Shown: piece after piece, positions 37,432 through 46,077 of the stretch
How the letters are laid out: every line of letters starts with the position of its first letter
Numbering within the stretch: position 1 is the first letter of the stretch
Source of the DNA: Betaproteobacteria bacterium
GTDB lineage: Bacteria; Pseudomonadota; Gammaproteobacteria; Burkholderiales; Ga0077523
Direction of reading: 5' to 3'
Assembly (NCBI GenBank): GCA_016713305.1
Contig: JADJPK010000007.1
Span: 186,001-250,000 of the forward strand
DNA: 64,000 bases
Translations under genes and position numbers: made by a program
Notes under the pieces: generated by a model
What the model was told of the DNA's origin: nothing
The model's database searches: none
Seen by the model: only the letters and a program-made list of their open reading frames with translations

Positions 37432-39823
37432 ATGAAAGCACTGAGTATCAAAGTGCGGTTTGCAGTGGCAGGGCTGGTCATGCTTGCGGGCATGAGCGCG
37501 ATCGGGGTGCTGGGCTTGCAGGGCATGTTCAGCGCAAAGGAAGGATTGCGGACGGTCTACGAGGACCGGGTGGTTCCCCTGAAACAGCTGAAGCATGTCG
37601 CGGATGCCTACGCCGTCAGCGTGATCGACGCCGTGAACAAGGCCAACGCCGGTCTTGCCAGTGCCGAGGAAACCCTCAAGGCTGTCGATACCGCCCAGAC
37701 CGACATCAAGCGGGAATGGGGACAGTACGCTGCGACGTTCATGACTCCCGACGAGAAGAAGCTGGCCGGGGAAGTGAACGCGACCATGGCGGTGGCCGAT
37801 GCCTCGGTGCTTGAACTGGAGAAGTTCCTCCAAGGCAAGACCGGATCGCTCAAGGGAGCGCTCGGTGCCTTCGATGGTCCGCTCTATGCCACGGTCGATC
37901 CGGTAGGCGGAAAGATCAGTGACCTGGTGGAACTGCAACTGCGGGTCGCACAGGAGAATTACAGCGCGGCTGTAGCCGACTACGGCCACAAGCGCACGGT
38001 CGTGATCGCGATCGGTGGGGTGGTGGCGGTCCTGGCGGTCGTCATCGGATTCTTCCTGTACCGGAACATCGTACCGCCCATTGTGCGGCTGGCCGGTCAG
38101 ATGCGCGAGATCACGGCTGGGAACACCGAACTGGAGGTGGACAGCGACCGCCGGGATGAGCTCGGTGAGGTCGTGAGCGCCTTCCGGGATCTGTTCGGCA
38201 AGGTGCGCAGCGATCTCGCGGAAGCGCAGCAGCGTGCGACGGTGAACGAACGCATTCGCCAGGCACTGGACAGCGCCAGCACCAACGTGATGGTGGCCGA
38301 CACGGACGGCAAGATCGTGTTCATGAACAAGTCCGTCACGGAGATGCTCGGCCGCAACGAAGCGGAGCTCAGGACGCAACTGCCCGGGTTCAGCGTGAAC
38401 GCAGCCCTGGGCGCCAACTTCGATGCGTTCCATCGGAATCCTTCCCACCAGCGCAACCTGCTCGCCGCGCTGCAGACGACGCACCGCACGCAGATCAAGG
38501 TGGGACCGCTCACCTTCGCGCTTACCGCCAATCCCATCGTGGATGGCGAAGGCAGGCGCATCGGAACGGTCGTGGAGTGGAACGACCGGACCATGGAAGT
38601 ACGGGTCGAAGAAGAGATCGGTCGCGTCGTGTCGGCGGCAGCATCCGGTGACTATTCGCAGCGGGTTCCCGAAGACGGAAAGAGCGGTTTCTTCCTGCAG
38701 ATGGCGCAGGGACTCAACCGGATCGTGGGTGTCTCGGAAAGCGGCATCGGCGAGGTGGGCCGGGTGTCGAGAGCCGTTGCCTCCGGCGATCTCACGCAGA
38801 AGGTCACCGGAGACTTCGACGGGCAGTTCGCGGAGCTGCAGGCGGATTCCAACGCGACGAACGAGCGTCTGCGGGAGGTGATTGGTCAGATCCGGGAGTC
38901 TGTGGAGTCGATCACGACGGCGTCGAAGGAGATAGCGGCTGGGAACACGGACCTGTCTGGGCGGACGGAGGAGCAGGCGTCGAGTCTGGAGGAGACGGCG
39001 AGCTCGATGGAGGAGTTGACGTCGACGGTGAAGCAGAACGCGGAGAACGCGCGTCAGGCGAACCAGTTGGCGATCGGTGCCTCGGACGTTGCGGTGCGTG
39101 GTGGGGATGTGGTGAGGGAAGTGGTGCAGACGATGGGAGGGATCAGCGAGAGCAGCAAGAAGATTGCGGACATCATCTCGGTGATCGACGGGATTGCGTT
39201 CCAGACGAACATTCTGGCGCTGAACGCGGCGGTGGAAGCGGCGAGGGCAGGGGAACAGGGACGAGGTTTGCGGTGGTGGCGACGGAGGTGAGGAATCTGG
39301 CGCAGAGGAGTGCGGGGGCGGCGAAGGAGATCAGGGAGCTGATCTCGGACTCGGTGGGGAAGGTGGAGTCGGGAGCCGGCTGGTGGACGAGGCGGGGAGG
39401 ACGATGGAAGAGATCGTGGTGTCGGTGAAGAGGGTGACGGACATCATGGCGGAGATCACGGCGGCGTCGGTGGAGCAGAGTGCGGGGATCGAGCAGGTGA
39501 ACCAGGCGATCACGCAGATGGACGAGGTGACGCAGCAGAATGCGGCGCTGGTGGAGCAGGCGGCGGCGGCGGCGGAGAGTCTGGAGGAACAGGCGCAGAT
39601 GCTGTCGCAGGCGGTGTCGGTGTTCAAGCTGGGACAGGAGGCGGAGGGGTGGGACGGGAAGGCGGAGCGGCGCGGGCCGGACCGTGCGAAGAACGTGGCG
39701 CGGCTGCCGAAAGCGGAAGGAGCGAAAGGGGCGAAGCCGGCGGCCAAGCCGAAGTCGCTGGGTGCTCCGGCGGCGAAGGTGGTGGGTGGAGATGCGGCGA
39801 CCGACGAGTGGCAAGAGTTCTGA
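37432..39823 (+). CDS. Methyl-accepting chemotaxis protein with 4HB-type sensor and PAS (two frameshifts)
   Basis: About 797 aa when joined. TM1 (about 8-28, FAVAGLVMLAGMSAIGVLGLQGM), a four-helix-bundle-like periplasmic domain (YEDRVVPLKQLKHVADAYAV), TM2 (about 188-206), HAMP, then a cytoplasmic PAS-like domain (SASTNVMVADTDGKIVFMNKSVTEMLGRN to GTVVEWNDRT), a second HAMP-like segment and the repeated Tsr-class signalling domain. Two G losses, near 39263-39266 and 39371, break the frame; comparison with the sister copies shows both directly. It ends DEWQEF, a CheR/CheB-binding tether. It follows cheA by 103 bp with no sigma-28 site seen, so it is probably in the cheYA transcript. Confidence 0.92.
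38863..39823 (+). repeat. MCP signalling-domain repeat, copy 1
   Basis: About 960 bp nearly identical to 44924-45885 and, over shorter spans, to 42063-42802 and 47161-47853. It starts at GAGCGTCTGCGGGAGGTG and runs to the stop codon. Confidence 0.95.
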
Positions 39824-39871
39824 TGCCCAGGGCGGAGCACACCCTGTAAACCTGCTGCAACCGCCCGACCC

Positions 39872-39903
39872 GCGATGCCGGACACTGTCCGGCATCGCCG
39901 TTT
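39872..39903 (+). terminator. Likely terminator after the second cluster MCP
   Basis: A perfect 12-bp stem (GCGATGCCGGAC / GTCCGGCATCGC) with a 3-base loop is followed by CGTTT. The T run is short, but stem strength and position after the MCP stop and before the next promoter support termination. Confidence 0.6.
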
Positions 39904-39912
39904 CCGGAGCCG

Positions 39913-39934
39913 GGAAGTCCGGTACCGGACTTCC
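39913..39934. repeat. 22-bp perfect palindrome
   Basis: GGAAGTCCGGT followed directly by its reverse complement ACCGGACTTCC. A third hairpin lies close by at 39947-39967 (GCGGGGGC / GCCCCCGC). Confidence 0.85.
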
Positions 39935-40068
39935 GGCGCATGTCGGGCGGGGGCGGCCTGCCCCCGCAATCCGGGCCCTTCTCGCGTGTCGTGCATTCCC
40001 TGCAAAGGGCGACGATCCGACTTCCATCCGCCCGGCTGCATGGCCGGTTCTGACGTAGCACAAAGCCC

Positions 40069-40095
40069 TCAAGTCCGGTCTCCAGCATCCGTGAA
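40069..40095 (+). promoter_or_regulatory. Sigma-28 (FliA) promoter before the third cluster MCP
   Basis: TCAAGTCC, 11 bases, TCCGTGAA. Transcription would start near 40102, downstream of the ATG at 40095, which argues for the TTG start at 40164. Confidence 0.55.
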
Positions 40096-40163
40096 TGGTC
40101 AAGTACGAACGTGGGGCGCAGGGTCATCCCGTTCGTCAAGACGCAAACTACAAGGAATGCAAA

Positions 40164-42977
40164 TTGAAGTTGTTCCAGAAACTGAGCAATGCAGGTGTCG
40201 GGTTCAAGCTGACGGGCGTGGCCGTCATCGCCGTGGGCGTGGTCATGGGATCGCTCGCGTGGCTGATCGGGAATTCGGCGCGCGATGCCATGGACGAGGG
40301 GGCGCTCGAGCGCCTCAAGATCGAACTCAACATGACGGTCGATCTGCTCTCCAACTATGGCGAGCGCCTGGACACCGAGGCAGAGCACCTCATGTCGGTG
40401 ATCAGATCCCAATATTCCGGCAGCTTCTCGGCGGACTTGCGTCATCCAGCGGCCGTGGGCGGCCGGTCCGTCCCCGCATTGGTCAATGGCGGGCGGGTGC
40501 TGAACGGAGAACACCGCAATCTGGATACGCTCCGCGACACGACCCACGCCGTCGCAACGCTCTTCGTTCACGACGGCCAGGACTTCGTGCGGGTGGCGAC
40601 CTCCCTGCGCGACAAGGAAGGCAACCGGGTTTCCGGAACGCCGCTGGACCGCAACAGCCCTGCCTACGCCGCGCTGTCGGCCGGGCAGTCCTTCCGTGGC
40701 CATGCCGAACTGTTCGGCCGCGAGTACGTCACCCGCTACGAGCCGCTCAAGTCGGCTGACGGCCGCATTGCAGGCGCCTTGTTCGTGGGACTCGACATCA
40801 GTGACGAACTGGCCGCGGTGAAGAAGCGCATCCGCAGCGTGAAGGTCGGCGAGACCGGCTACATCTATGCGCTGGATGCATCGCCCGGACCGCACTACGG
40901 TTTTGCGACGATCCATCCGGCCAAGGAAGGCCTGAGCCTGCTTGCGGCCAAGGATGCGAATGGCCACGAATTCATCAAGGAGATCGTGGAGAAGCGCGAA
41001 GGCGTCATCCACTATCCCTGGTTCAATCCGGAACTGGGCGACAAGGCGCCGCGCGACAAGATCGTCGTGTACGGGCCCGTGAAGTCGTGGAACTGGGTGG
41101 TCGGGGTGGGCAGCTACTCGGACGAGTTCTCCCGGAGCGCCTCGATGCTTCGCAACCGTGTCTTCATGGTGGCGGGCGCCGGACTCGTCCTGCTGGGCCT
41201 GGCACTGTTCTTCGCCATCCGGCAGGTGATCGTCAAGCCTCTGGGCAAGGCCGTGGCGGCGGCGGAAGAGATCGCCGGCGGCAATCTCAATCACGAGGTG
41301 GAAAGCGACAGCCGAGACGAAGTGGGGTCCCTGCTGACGGCATTGAACGACATGCGGGTGAAGCTCCTCGAGCGCATCGAAGCCGATCAGCGCGTTTCAC
41401 GAGAGGCCCTCAGGGTGAAGGTCGCGCTCGATGGTTCCGCCACGCCGGTCCGCATCGCGGACAACGAGGGCACGCTGCTGTACATCAACGAGGCGATGCG
41501 CCGGACGCTCAAGCAGATCGAGCCCGAGATGCGCCGGAAGCACCCCGATTTCTCCGCCGAGACACTCGTGGGCAAGAGCGTCGGCGTGTTCTACGACGAT
41601 CCGAAGGCGGCGTTGGCCCGCCTGGCCAGTCTCAGCGGTCTCGTCCGTACGGACATGGTCATCGGCGGCCGGGATTTCGAGATCACCACGACACCGATCA
41701 TGGACGCGAACGGAGTGCGTCTGGGCAGCGTCGGAGAATGGTCGGACCGCACGGACCAGCGACGTGCGGAACGGGAGATCCAGAGTTCGGTGCAGGCCGC
41801 TGCAGGGGGAGACTTCTCCCGCCTGGTACCTCTCGACGACAAACAGGGCTTCCTGCGGCAGATGGCCGAGGGGCTCAACCAGATCATGCAGTCCTGCGAT
41901 ACCAATCTTGCGGGCGTCGCGACGGTGCTCGACGGCCTCGCCGGGGGCGATCTCACCAAGCGTGTCGATGGCGCGTTCGAGGGACGCTTCGCCAGTCTCC
42001 AGGAGGACACCAACGTCTCGATGGATCGGCTCGGCGAAGTCGTGAGCCAGATCCGCGATTCGGTGGAGTCGATCACGACGGCGTCGAAGGAGATAGCGGC
42101 TGGGAACACGGACCTGTCTGGGCGGACGGAGGAGCAGGCGTCGAGTCTGGAGGAGACGGCGAGTTCGATGGAGGAGCTGACGTCGACGGTGAAGCAGAAC
42201 GCGGACAACGCGCGTCAGGCGAACCAGTTGGTGGTGGGGGGCGTCGGAAGTGGCGCAGCGTGGTGGGGATGTGGTGAGGAAGTGGTGCAGACGATGGGAG
42301 GGATCAGCGAGAGCAGCAAGAAGATTGCGGACATCATCTCGGTGATCGACGGGATTGCGTTCCAGACGAACATTCTGGCGCTGAACGCGGCGGTGGAAGC
42401 GGCGAGGGCAGGGGAACAGGGACGAGGGTTTGCGGTGGTGGCGACGGAGGTGAGGAATCTGGCGCAGAGGGAGTGCAGGGGCGGCGAAGGAGATCAAGGA
42501 GCTGATCTCGGACTCGGTGGGGAAGGTGGAATCAGGGAGCCGGCTGGTGGACGAGGCGGGGAGGCGATGGAAGAGATCGTGGTGTCGGTGAAGAGGGTGA
42601 CGGACATCATGGCGGAGATCACGGCGGCGTCGGTGGAGCAGAGTGCGGGGATCGAGCAGGTGAACCAGGCGATCACGCAGATGGACGAGGTGACGCAGCA
42701 GAATGCGGCGCTGGTGGAGCAGGCGGCGGCGGCGGCGGAGAGTCTGGAGGAACAGGCGCAGATGCTGTCGCAGGCGGTGTCGGTGTTCAAGCTGGGACAG
42801 GAAGGGGAAGGTCGGGACGGGAGCGCGCAACGGCGTGGGCCGGAGCGTTCCACGAATGTCGCGAGGTTGCCCAAAGCCGAAAAGGTCAAACCCGCCAGAC
42901 CCGCCGCACTCAGCGCGCCGAAATCCCGGGTGGTCAATGCGAGGTCGGGATCGGACGAGGAATGGGAAGAGTTCTGA
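40164..42977 (+). CDS. Methyl-accepting chemotaxis protein, Cache sensor plus PAS (local compensating frameshifts)
   Basis: About 937 aa. TM1 (about 14-34), a large periplasmic Cache region (ATLFVHDGQDFVRVATSLRDKEG; FGREYVTRYEPLKSADGRIAGALFVGLDI; then a second part GYIYALDASPGPHYG to WNWVVGVGSY), TM2 (about 338-356), HAMP, PAS (DGSATPVRIADNEGTLLYINEAM) and the repeated signalling domain. Two short stretches (about 42236-42278 and 42468-42565) are read out of frame because a G gain is cancelled by a base loss, giving nonsense such as GVGSGAAWWGCGEE. It ends EEWEEF. Start: TTG at 40164 with AAGGA 7 bp upstream and the promoter position; an ATG at 40095 is also open. Confidence 0.9.
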   Translation: MKLFQKLSNAGVGFKLTGVAVIAVGVVMGSLAWLIGNSARDAMDEGALERLKIELNMTVDLLSNYGERLDTEAEHLMSVIRSQYSGSFSADLRHPAAVGGRSVPALVNGGRVLNGEHRNLDTLRDTTHAVATLFVHDGQDFVRVATSLRDKEGNRVSGTPLDRNSPAYAALSAGQSFRGHAELFGREYVTRYEPLKSADGRIAGALFVGLDISDELAAVKKRIRSVKVGETGYIYALDASPGPHYGFATIHPAKEGLSLLAAKDANGHEFIKEIVEKREGVIHYPWFNPELGDKAPRDKIVVYGPVKSWNWVVGVGSYSDEFSRSASMLRNRVFMVAGAGLVLLGLALFFAIRQVIVKPLGKAVAAAEEIAGGNLNHEVESDSRDEVGSLLTALNDMRVKLLERIEADQRVSREALRVKVALDGSATPVRIADNEGTLLYINEAMRRTLKQIEPEMRRKHPDFSAETLVGKSVGVFYDDPKAALARLASLSGLVRTDMVIGGRDFEITTTPIMDANGVRLGSVGEWSDRTDQRRAEREIQSSVQAAAGGDFSRLVPLDDKQGFLRQMAEGLNQIMQSCDTNLAGVATVLDGLAGGDLTKRVDGAFEGRFASLQEDTNVSMDRLGEVVSQIRDSVESITTASKEIAAGNTDLSGRTEEQASSLEETASSMEELTSTVKQNADNARQANQLVVGGVGSGAAWWGCGEEVVQTMGGISESSKKIADIISVIDGIAFQTNILALNAAVEAARAGEQGRGFAVVATEVRNLAQRECRGGEGDQGADLGLGGEGGIREPAGGRGGEAMEEIVVSVKRVTDIMAEITAASVEQSAGIEQVNQAITQMDEVTQQNAALVEQAAAAAESLEEQAQMLSQAVSVFKLGQEGEGRDGSAQRRGPERSTNVARLPKAEKVKPARPAALSAPKSRVVNARSGSDEEWEEF
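42063..42802 (+). repeat. MCP signalling-domain repeat, copy 2
   Basis: Same core as copy 1, with four G-run or adjacent indels relative to the other copies; diverges after the codons for FKLGQE. Confidence 0.95.
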
Positions 42978-43075
42978 TGCTCCAACCGTGCGGCAGTCGG
43001 AGGAGAAGCATATTCCGGTGACGAGCGATCCTCCGCGGCAGTCACGCCAGGCACGATGAACGCGCATTGCCCCGA

Positions 43076-43112
43076 ACGGCGGCCTCGAACAGAGAGCCGC
43101 CGTCTTTCATTC
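43076..43112 (+). terminator. Rho-independent terminator after the third cluster MCP
   Basis: An 8-bp perfect stem (ACGGCGGC / GCCGCCGT), 12-base loop, then CTTTCATTCT. Confidence 0.7.
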
Positions 43113-43196
43113 TGTCGCGCGGGAACGCGAACCGGTGGCAGACCGATGGAAAGGCCGCCTGCGGCAGTGGGTATGAGAAATTTCTCAGTACCTGCA

Positions 43197-43223
43197 TAAA
43201 GTCGCAGAGGTACCGGCCGTAAT
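43197..43223 (+). promoter_or_regulatory. Sigma-28 (FliA) promoter before the fourth cluster MCP
   Basis: TAAAGTCG, 11 bases, GCCGTAAT. TAAA and GCCG match the FliA consensus exactly with the exact 15-base spacing; the terminator just upstream supports an independent start. Confidence 0.75.
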
Positions 43224-43303
43224 GCCGCGAAGAAGGGCCGAACTGTCTTCACGAATCGGGTTGCGGCCCCGATGCTGTCCCCTCTTCGTACAAAGGATTT
43301 CGC

Positions 43304-45885
43304 ATGACCCGCCTCTTGAACAGGCTTTCCCTCCGAGCCAAATTCGTGGTGATCGGCGTCGTGGCCTCCGCCGCCATGCTCACCGCACTGGGCTTCCTGC
43401 TCAGCACCCTGCAGGAGTCCATCGCGTTCTCGGCCAAGGAAAGGCTCGGTATCGAATACCACAAGCCCCTGCGGCATCTCCTCGAGAAGATCGCCGTGGC
43501 CCAGGGTGACCCCGCGGCCCGGGAGGCAGTCAAGCCTGCCATCGCAGCCGTGGATGCGGTCCACGAAAGACTCGGGGGCACGCTGGACATCGGCGATCGG
43601 TGGAAGAACGTCAAGACGCAATGGGACAGCGTTGTGTCCGCGGACGCATCTGCCGATCTCAAGCCGGTGGCCACGGCAGTCGCAGCGCTCATGGACCATG
43701 TCGGCAACACGTCGAACCTCATTCTCGATCCGGACCTGGACTCGTTCTACCTGATGGATATCGCGGTGGCGCGCATACCGCACGCGGTGGAGAAGCTCCT
43801 CTTGCTGCGCGACGGCGGTGGTGAAGTCGTGGCGGCCCGCAAGATGACGGGTGAACAACGGACGCTGCTTTCGACCACGGCAGGTGTGGCGGTCGGCTTT
43901 CGCGAAGCGATCCAGGCGTCCCTCGACACGGCGGTCGGAAACAACGGAACGCTTGCGGGGCTGCGCGCGAAGCATGACGACCTTGCCCGGGCGACCGACA
44001 CGTTCTTCGGTCTGGTTCAGAAGGATCTGCTGAGCGCGGAACGTCTGGAGCTGGCACCGGCACGCTATTCGGAAGCTGCCCATGGGGCGATCGCCACGAA
44101 CTTCGCCTTCTACGACGCGGTGGCCCCGGGATTGGACGGCCTGCTCGAGGCCCGGGTCGCGAAGCTTTCGTGGAAGAGAAACCTGCTTGCGGGAATCGTG
44201 CTCGCGCTGATGGCGTTCGCCGGATTCCTCGCGCGCGTCGTTCTCAACGATATCCTGAGAAATGCCGCAAAGGCGGCCGATGCTGCCGACCGGTTGTCCC
44301 GTGGAGACATGGAGTTCGACGTTGCGGCCAATACCCGAGACGAACTGGGCGCGATGCTGAACTCCATGGCCGCGATGAAGCGGACGGTTCAGCGTTACGT
44401 CGATGGACAGATCGAACTGGGCCGTCAGCACGAGGCAGGGATGATCGCCTACCGGCTCGATCCTCAGGAATTCGAGGGTGCGTACCGTGACATGGCAACC
44501 CGCACCAACGCAGCGGTCCAGACGCACATCGAAGTGACCCGGCAACTGGTCGCCGTTCTGGACAAGTACGCCCACGGTGACTTCCATGTCGACATGACTC
44601 CCCTTCCCGGCGAACTGGGCGCCGTCTCCGAAGCTGCGGCACGCGCCAAGCGCAACATGGTCGACATCAGCGGGGAGATTCAGACGCTGGCGGACGCGGC
44701 GGGGCGCGGCGAGTTCCAGGTGCGCGGTGATACCGGGCGCTATCACGGTACCTATCGCCAGATGGTCGAGGGGATGAACCGCTTGATGGAGACGGCCGAT
44801 CGCGGTGTGACGGAGGTCGGGCGCGCGCTGCAGCAGCTCGCCCGGGCGGATCTGTCCCATTCGGTGTCCGGGGATTTCCAGGGCCAGTTCCGGCAGCTTC
44901 AAGACGATGCGAACCAGTCGACGGAGCGTCTGCGGGAGGTGATTGGTCAGATCCGGGAGTCTGTGGAGTCGATCACGACGGCGTCGAAGGAGATAGCGGC
45001 TGGGAACACGGACCTGTCTGGGCGGACGGAGGAGCAGGCGTCGAGTCTGGAGGAGACGGCGAGCTCGATGGAGGAGCTGACGTCGACGGTGAAGCAGAAC
45101 GCGGACAACGCGCGTCAGGCGAATCAGCTGGTGGTGGGGGCGTCGGAAGTGGCGCAGCGGGGTGGGGATGTGGTGAGGGAAGTGGTGCAGACGATGGGGG
45201 GATCAGCGAGAGCAGCAAGAAGATCGCGGACATCATCGGGGTGATCGACGGGATTGCGTTCCAGACGAACATCCTGGCGCTGAACGCGGCGGTGGAAGCG
45301 GCGCGTGCAGGCGAGCAGGGACGAGGGTTTGCGGTGGTGGCGACGGAGGTGAGGAATCTGGCGCAGAGGAGTGCAGGGGCGGCGAAGGAGATCAAGGAGC
45401 TGATCTCGGACTCGGTGGGGAAGGTGGAGTCGGGGAGCCGGCTGGTGGACGAGGCGGGGAGGACGATGGAAGAGATCGTGGTGTCGGTGAAGAGGGTGAC
45501 GGACATCATGGCGGAGATCACGGCGGCGTCGGTGGAGCAGAGTGCGGGGATCGAGCAGGTGAACCAGGCGATCACGCAGATGGACGAGGTGACGCAGCAG
45601 AATGCGGCGCTGGTGGAGCAGGCGGCGGCGGCGGCGGAGAGTCTGGAGGAACAGGCGCAGATGCTGTCGCAGGCGGTGTCGGTGTTCAAGCTGGGACAGG
45701 AGGCGGAGGGGTGGGACGGGAAGGCGGAGCGGCGCGGGCCGGACCGTGCGAAGAACGTGGCGCGGCTGCCGAAGGCGGAAGGAGCGAAAGGGGCGAAGCC
45801 GGCGGCCAAGCCGAAGTCGCTGGGTGCTCCGGCGGCGAAGGTGGTGGGTGGAGATGCGGCGACCGACGAGTGGCAAGAGTTCTGA
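43304..45885 (+). CDS. Methyl-accepting chemotaxis protein with helical sensor (one frameshift)
   Basis: About 860 aa when joined. TM1 (about 15-35), a helical periplasmic domain with the recurring NLILDPDLDSFYLMDIAVARIPHA (a motif seen in many betaproteobacterial receptors), TM2 (about 290-310), a HAMP segment, and a linker with further HAMP-like units (LDKYAHGDFHVDM; RALQQLARADLSHSV) before the repeated signalling domain. Near 45196 the sequence ATGGGGGGATC has one base fewer than ATGGGAGGGATC of the sister genes, which breaks the frame. It ends ATDEWQEF, a CheR/CheB tether. Own sigma-28 promoter upstream. Confidence 0.92.
44924..45885 (+). repeat. MCP signalling-domain repeat, copy 3
   Basis: Matches copy 1 over its whole length including the Ala/Lys-rich tail and the DEWQEF end; differences are scattered single bases plus the one-base loss near 45196. 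Confidence 0.95.
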
Positions 45886-46013
45886 TCGCATCGGCGGTGG
45901 TCTTGTTCCCGTTCGGTGACAGGGAGCACCGTATCGATCGTCGACCGGAGAGTCCCGCCCTGCCCGGAAATCCGGCGCAGGCGCTGCGACGCCCGGCCCC
46001 ACTATCTCCAGGG

Positions 46014-46040
46014 TAAATATTCCCCGCCACCTGCCGACAA
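46014..46040 (+). promoter_or_regulatory. Sigma-28 (FliA) promoter before the PAS-PAS MCP
   Basis: TAAATATT, 11 bases, GCCGACAA. Only one base differs from the GCCGATAA -10 element, and TAAA and spacing are exact. It lies 38 bp before the MCP start. Confidence 0.8.
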
Positions 46041-46077
46041 GGGGTTGGCAAGACCGATAAACCGTCAGGGGAATGCA

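Larger units (their letters stand above)
39824..40163. other. Gap with three hairpins and a sigma-28 promoter
   Basis: 340 bp between two MCP genes. It carries a 12-bp-stem terminator-like hairpin, a 22-bp perfect palindrome, a third GC hairpin and a FliA-type promoter, listed separately. No gene recognised. Confidence 0.7.
42978..43303. other. Gap with terminator and sigma-28 promoter
   Basis: 326 bp between MCP genes. It holds a rho-independent terminator at 43076 and a FliA-type promoter at 43197, so the next MCP is its own transcription unit. No gene recognised. Confidence 0.7.
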
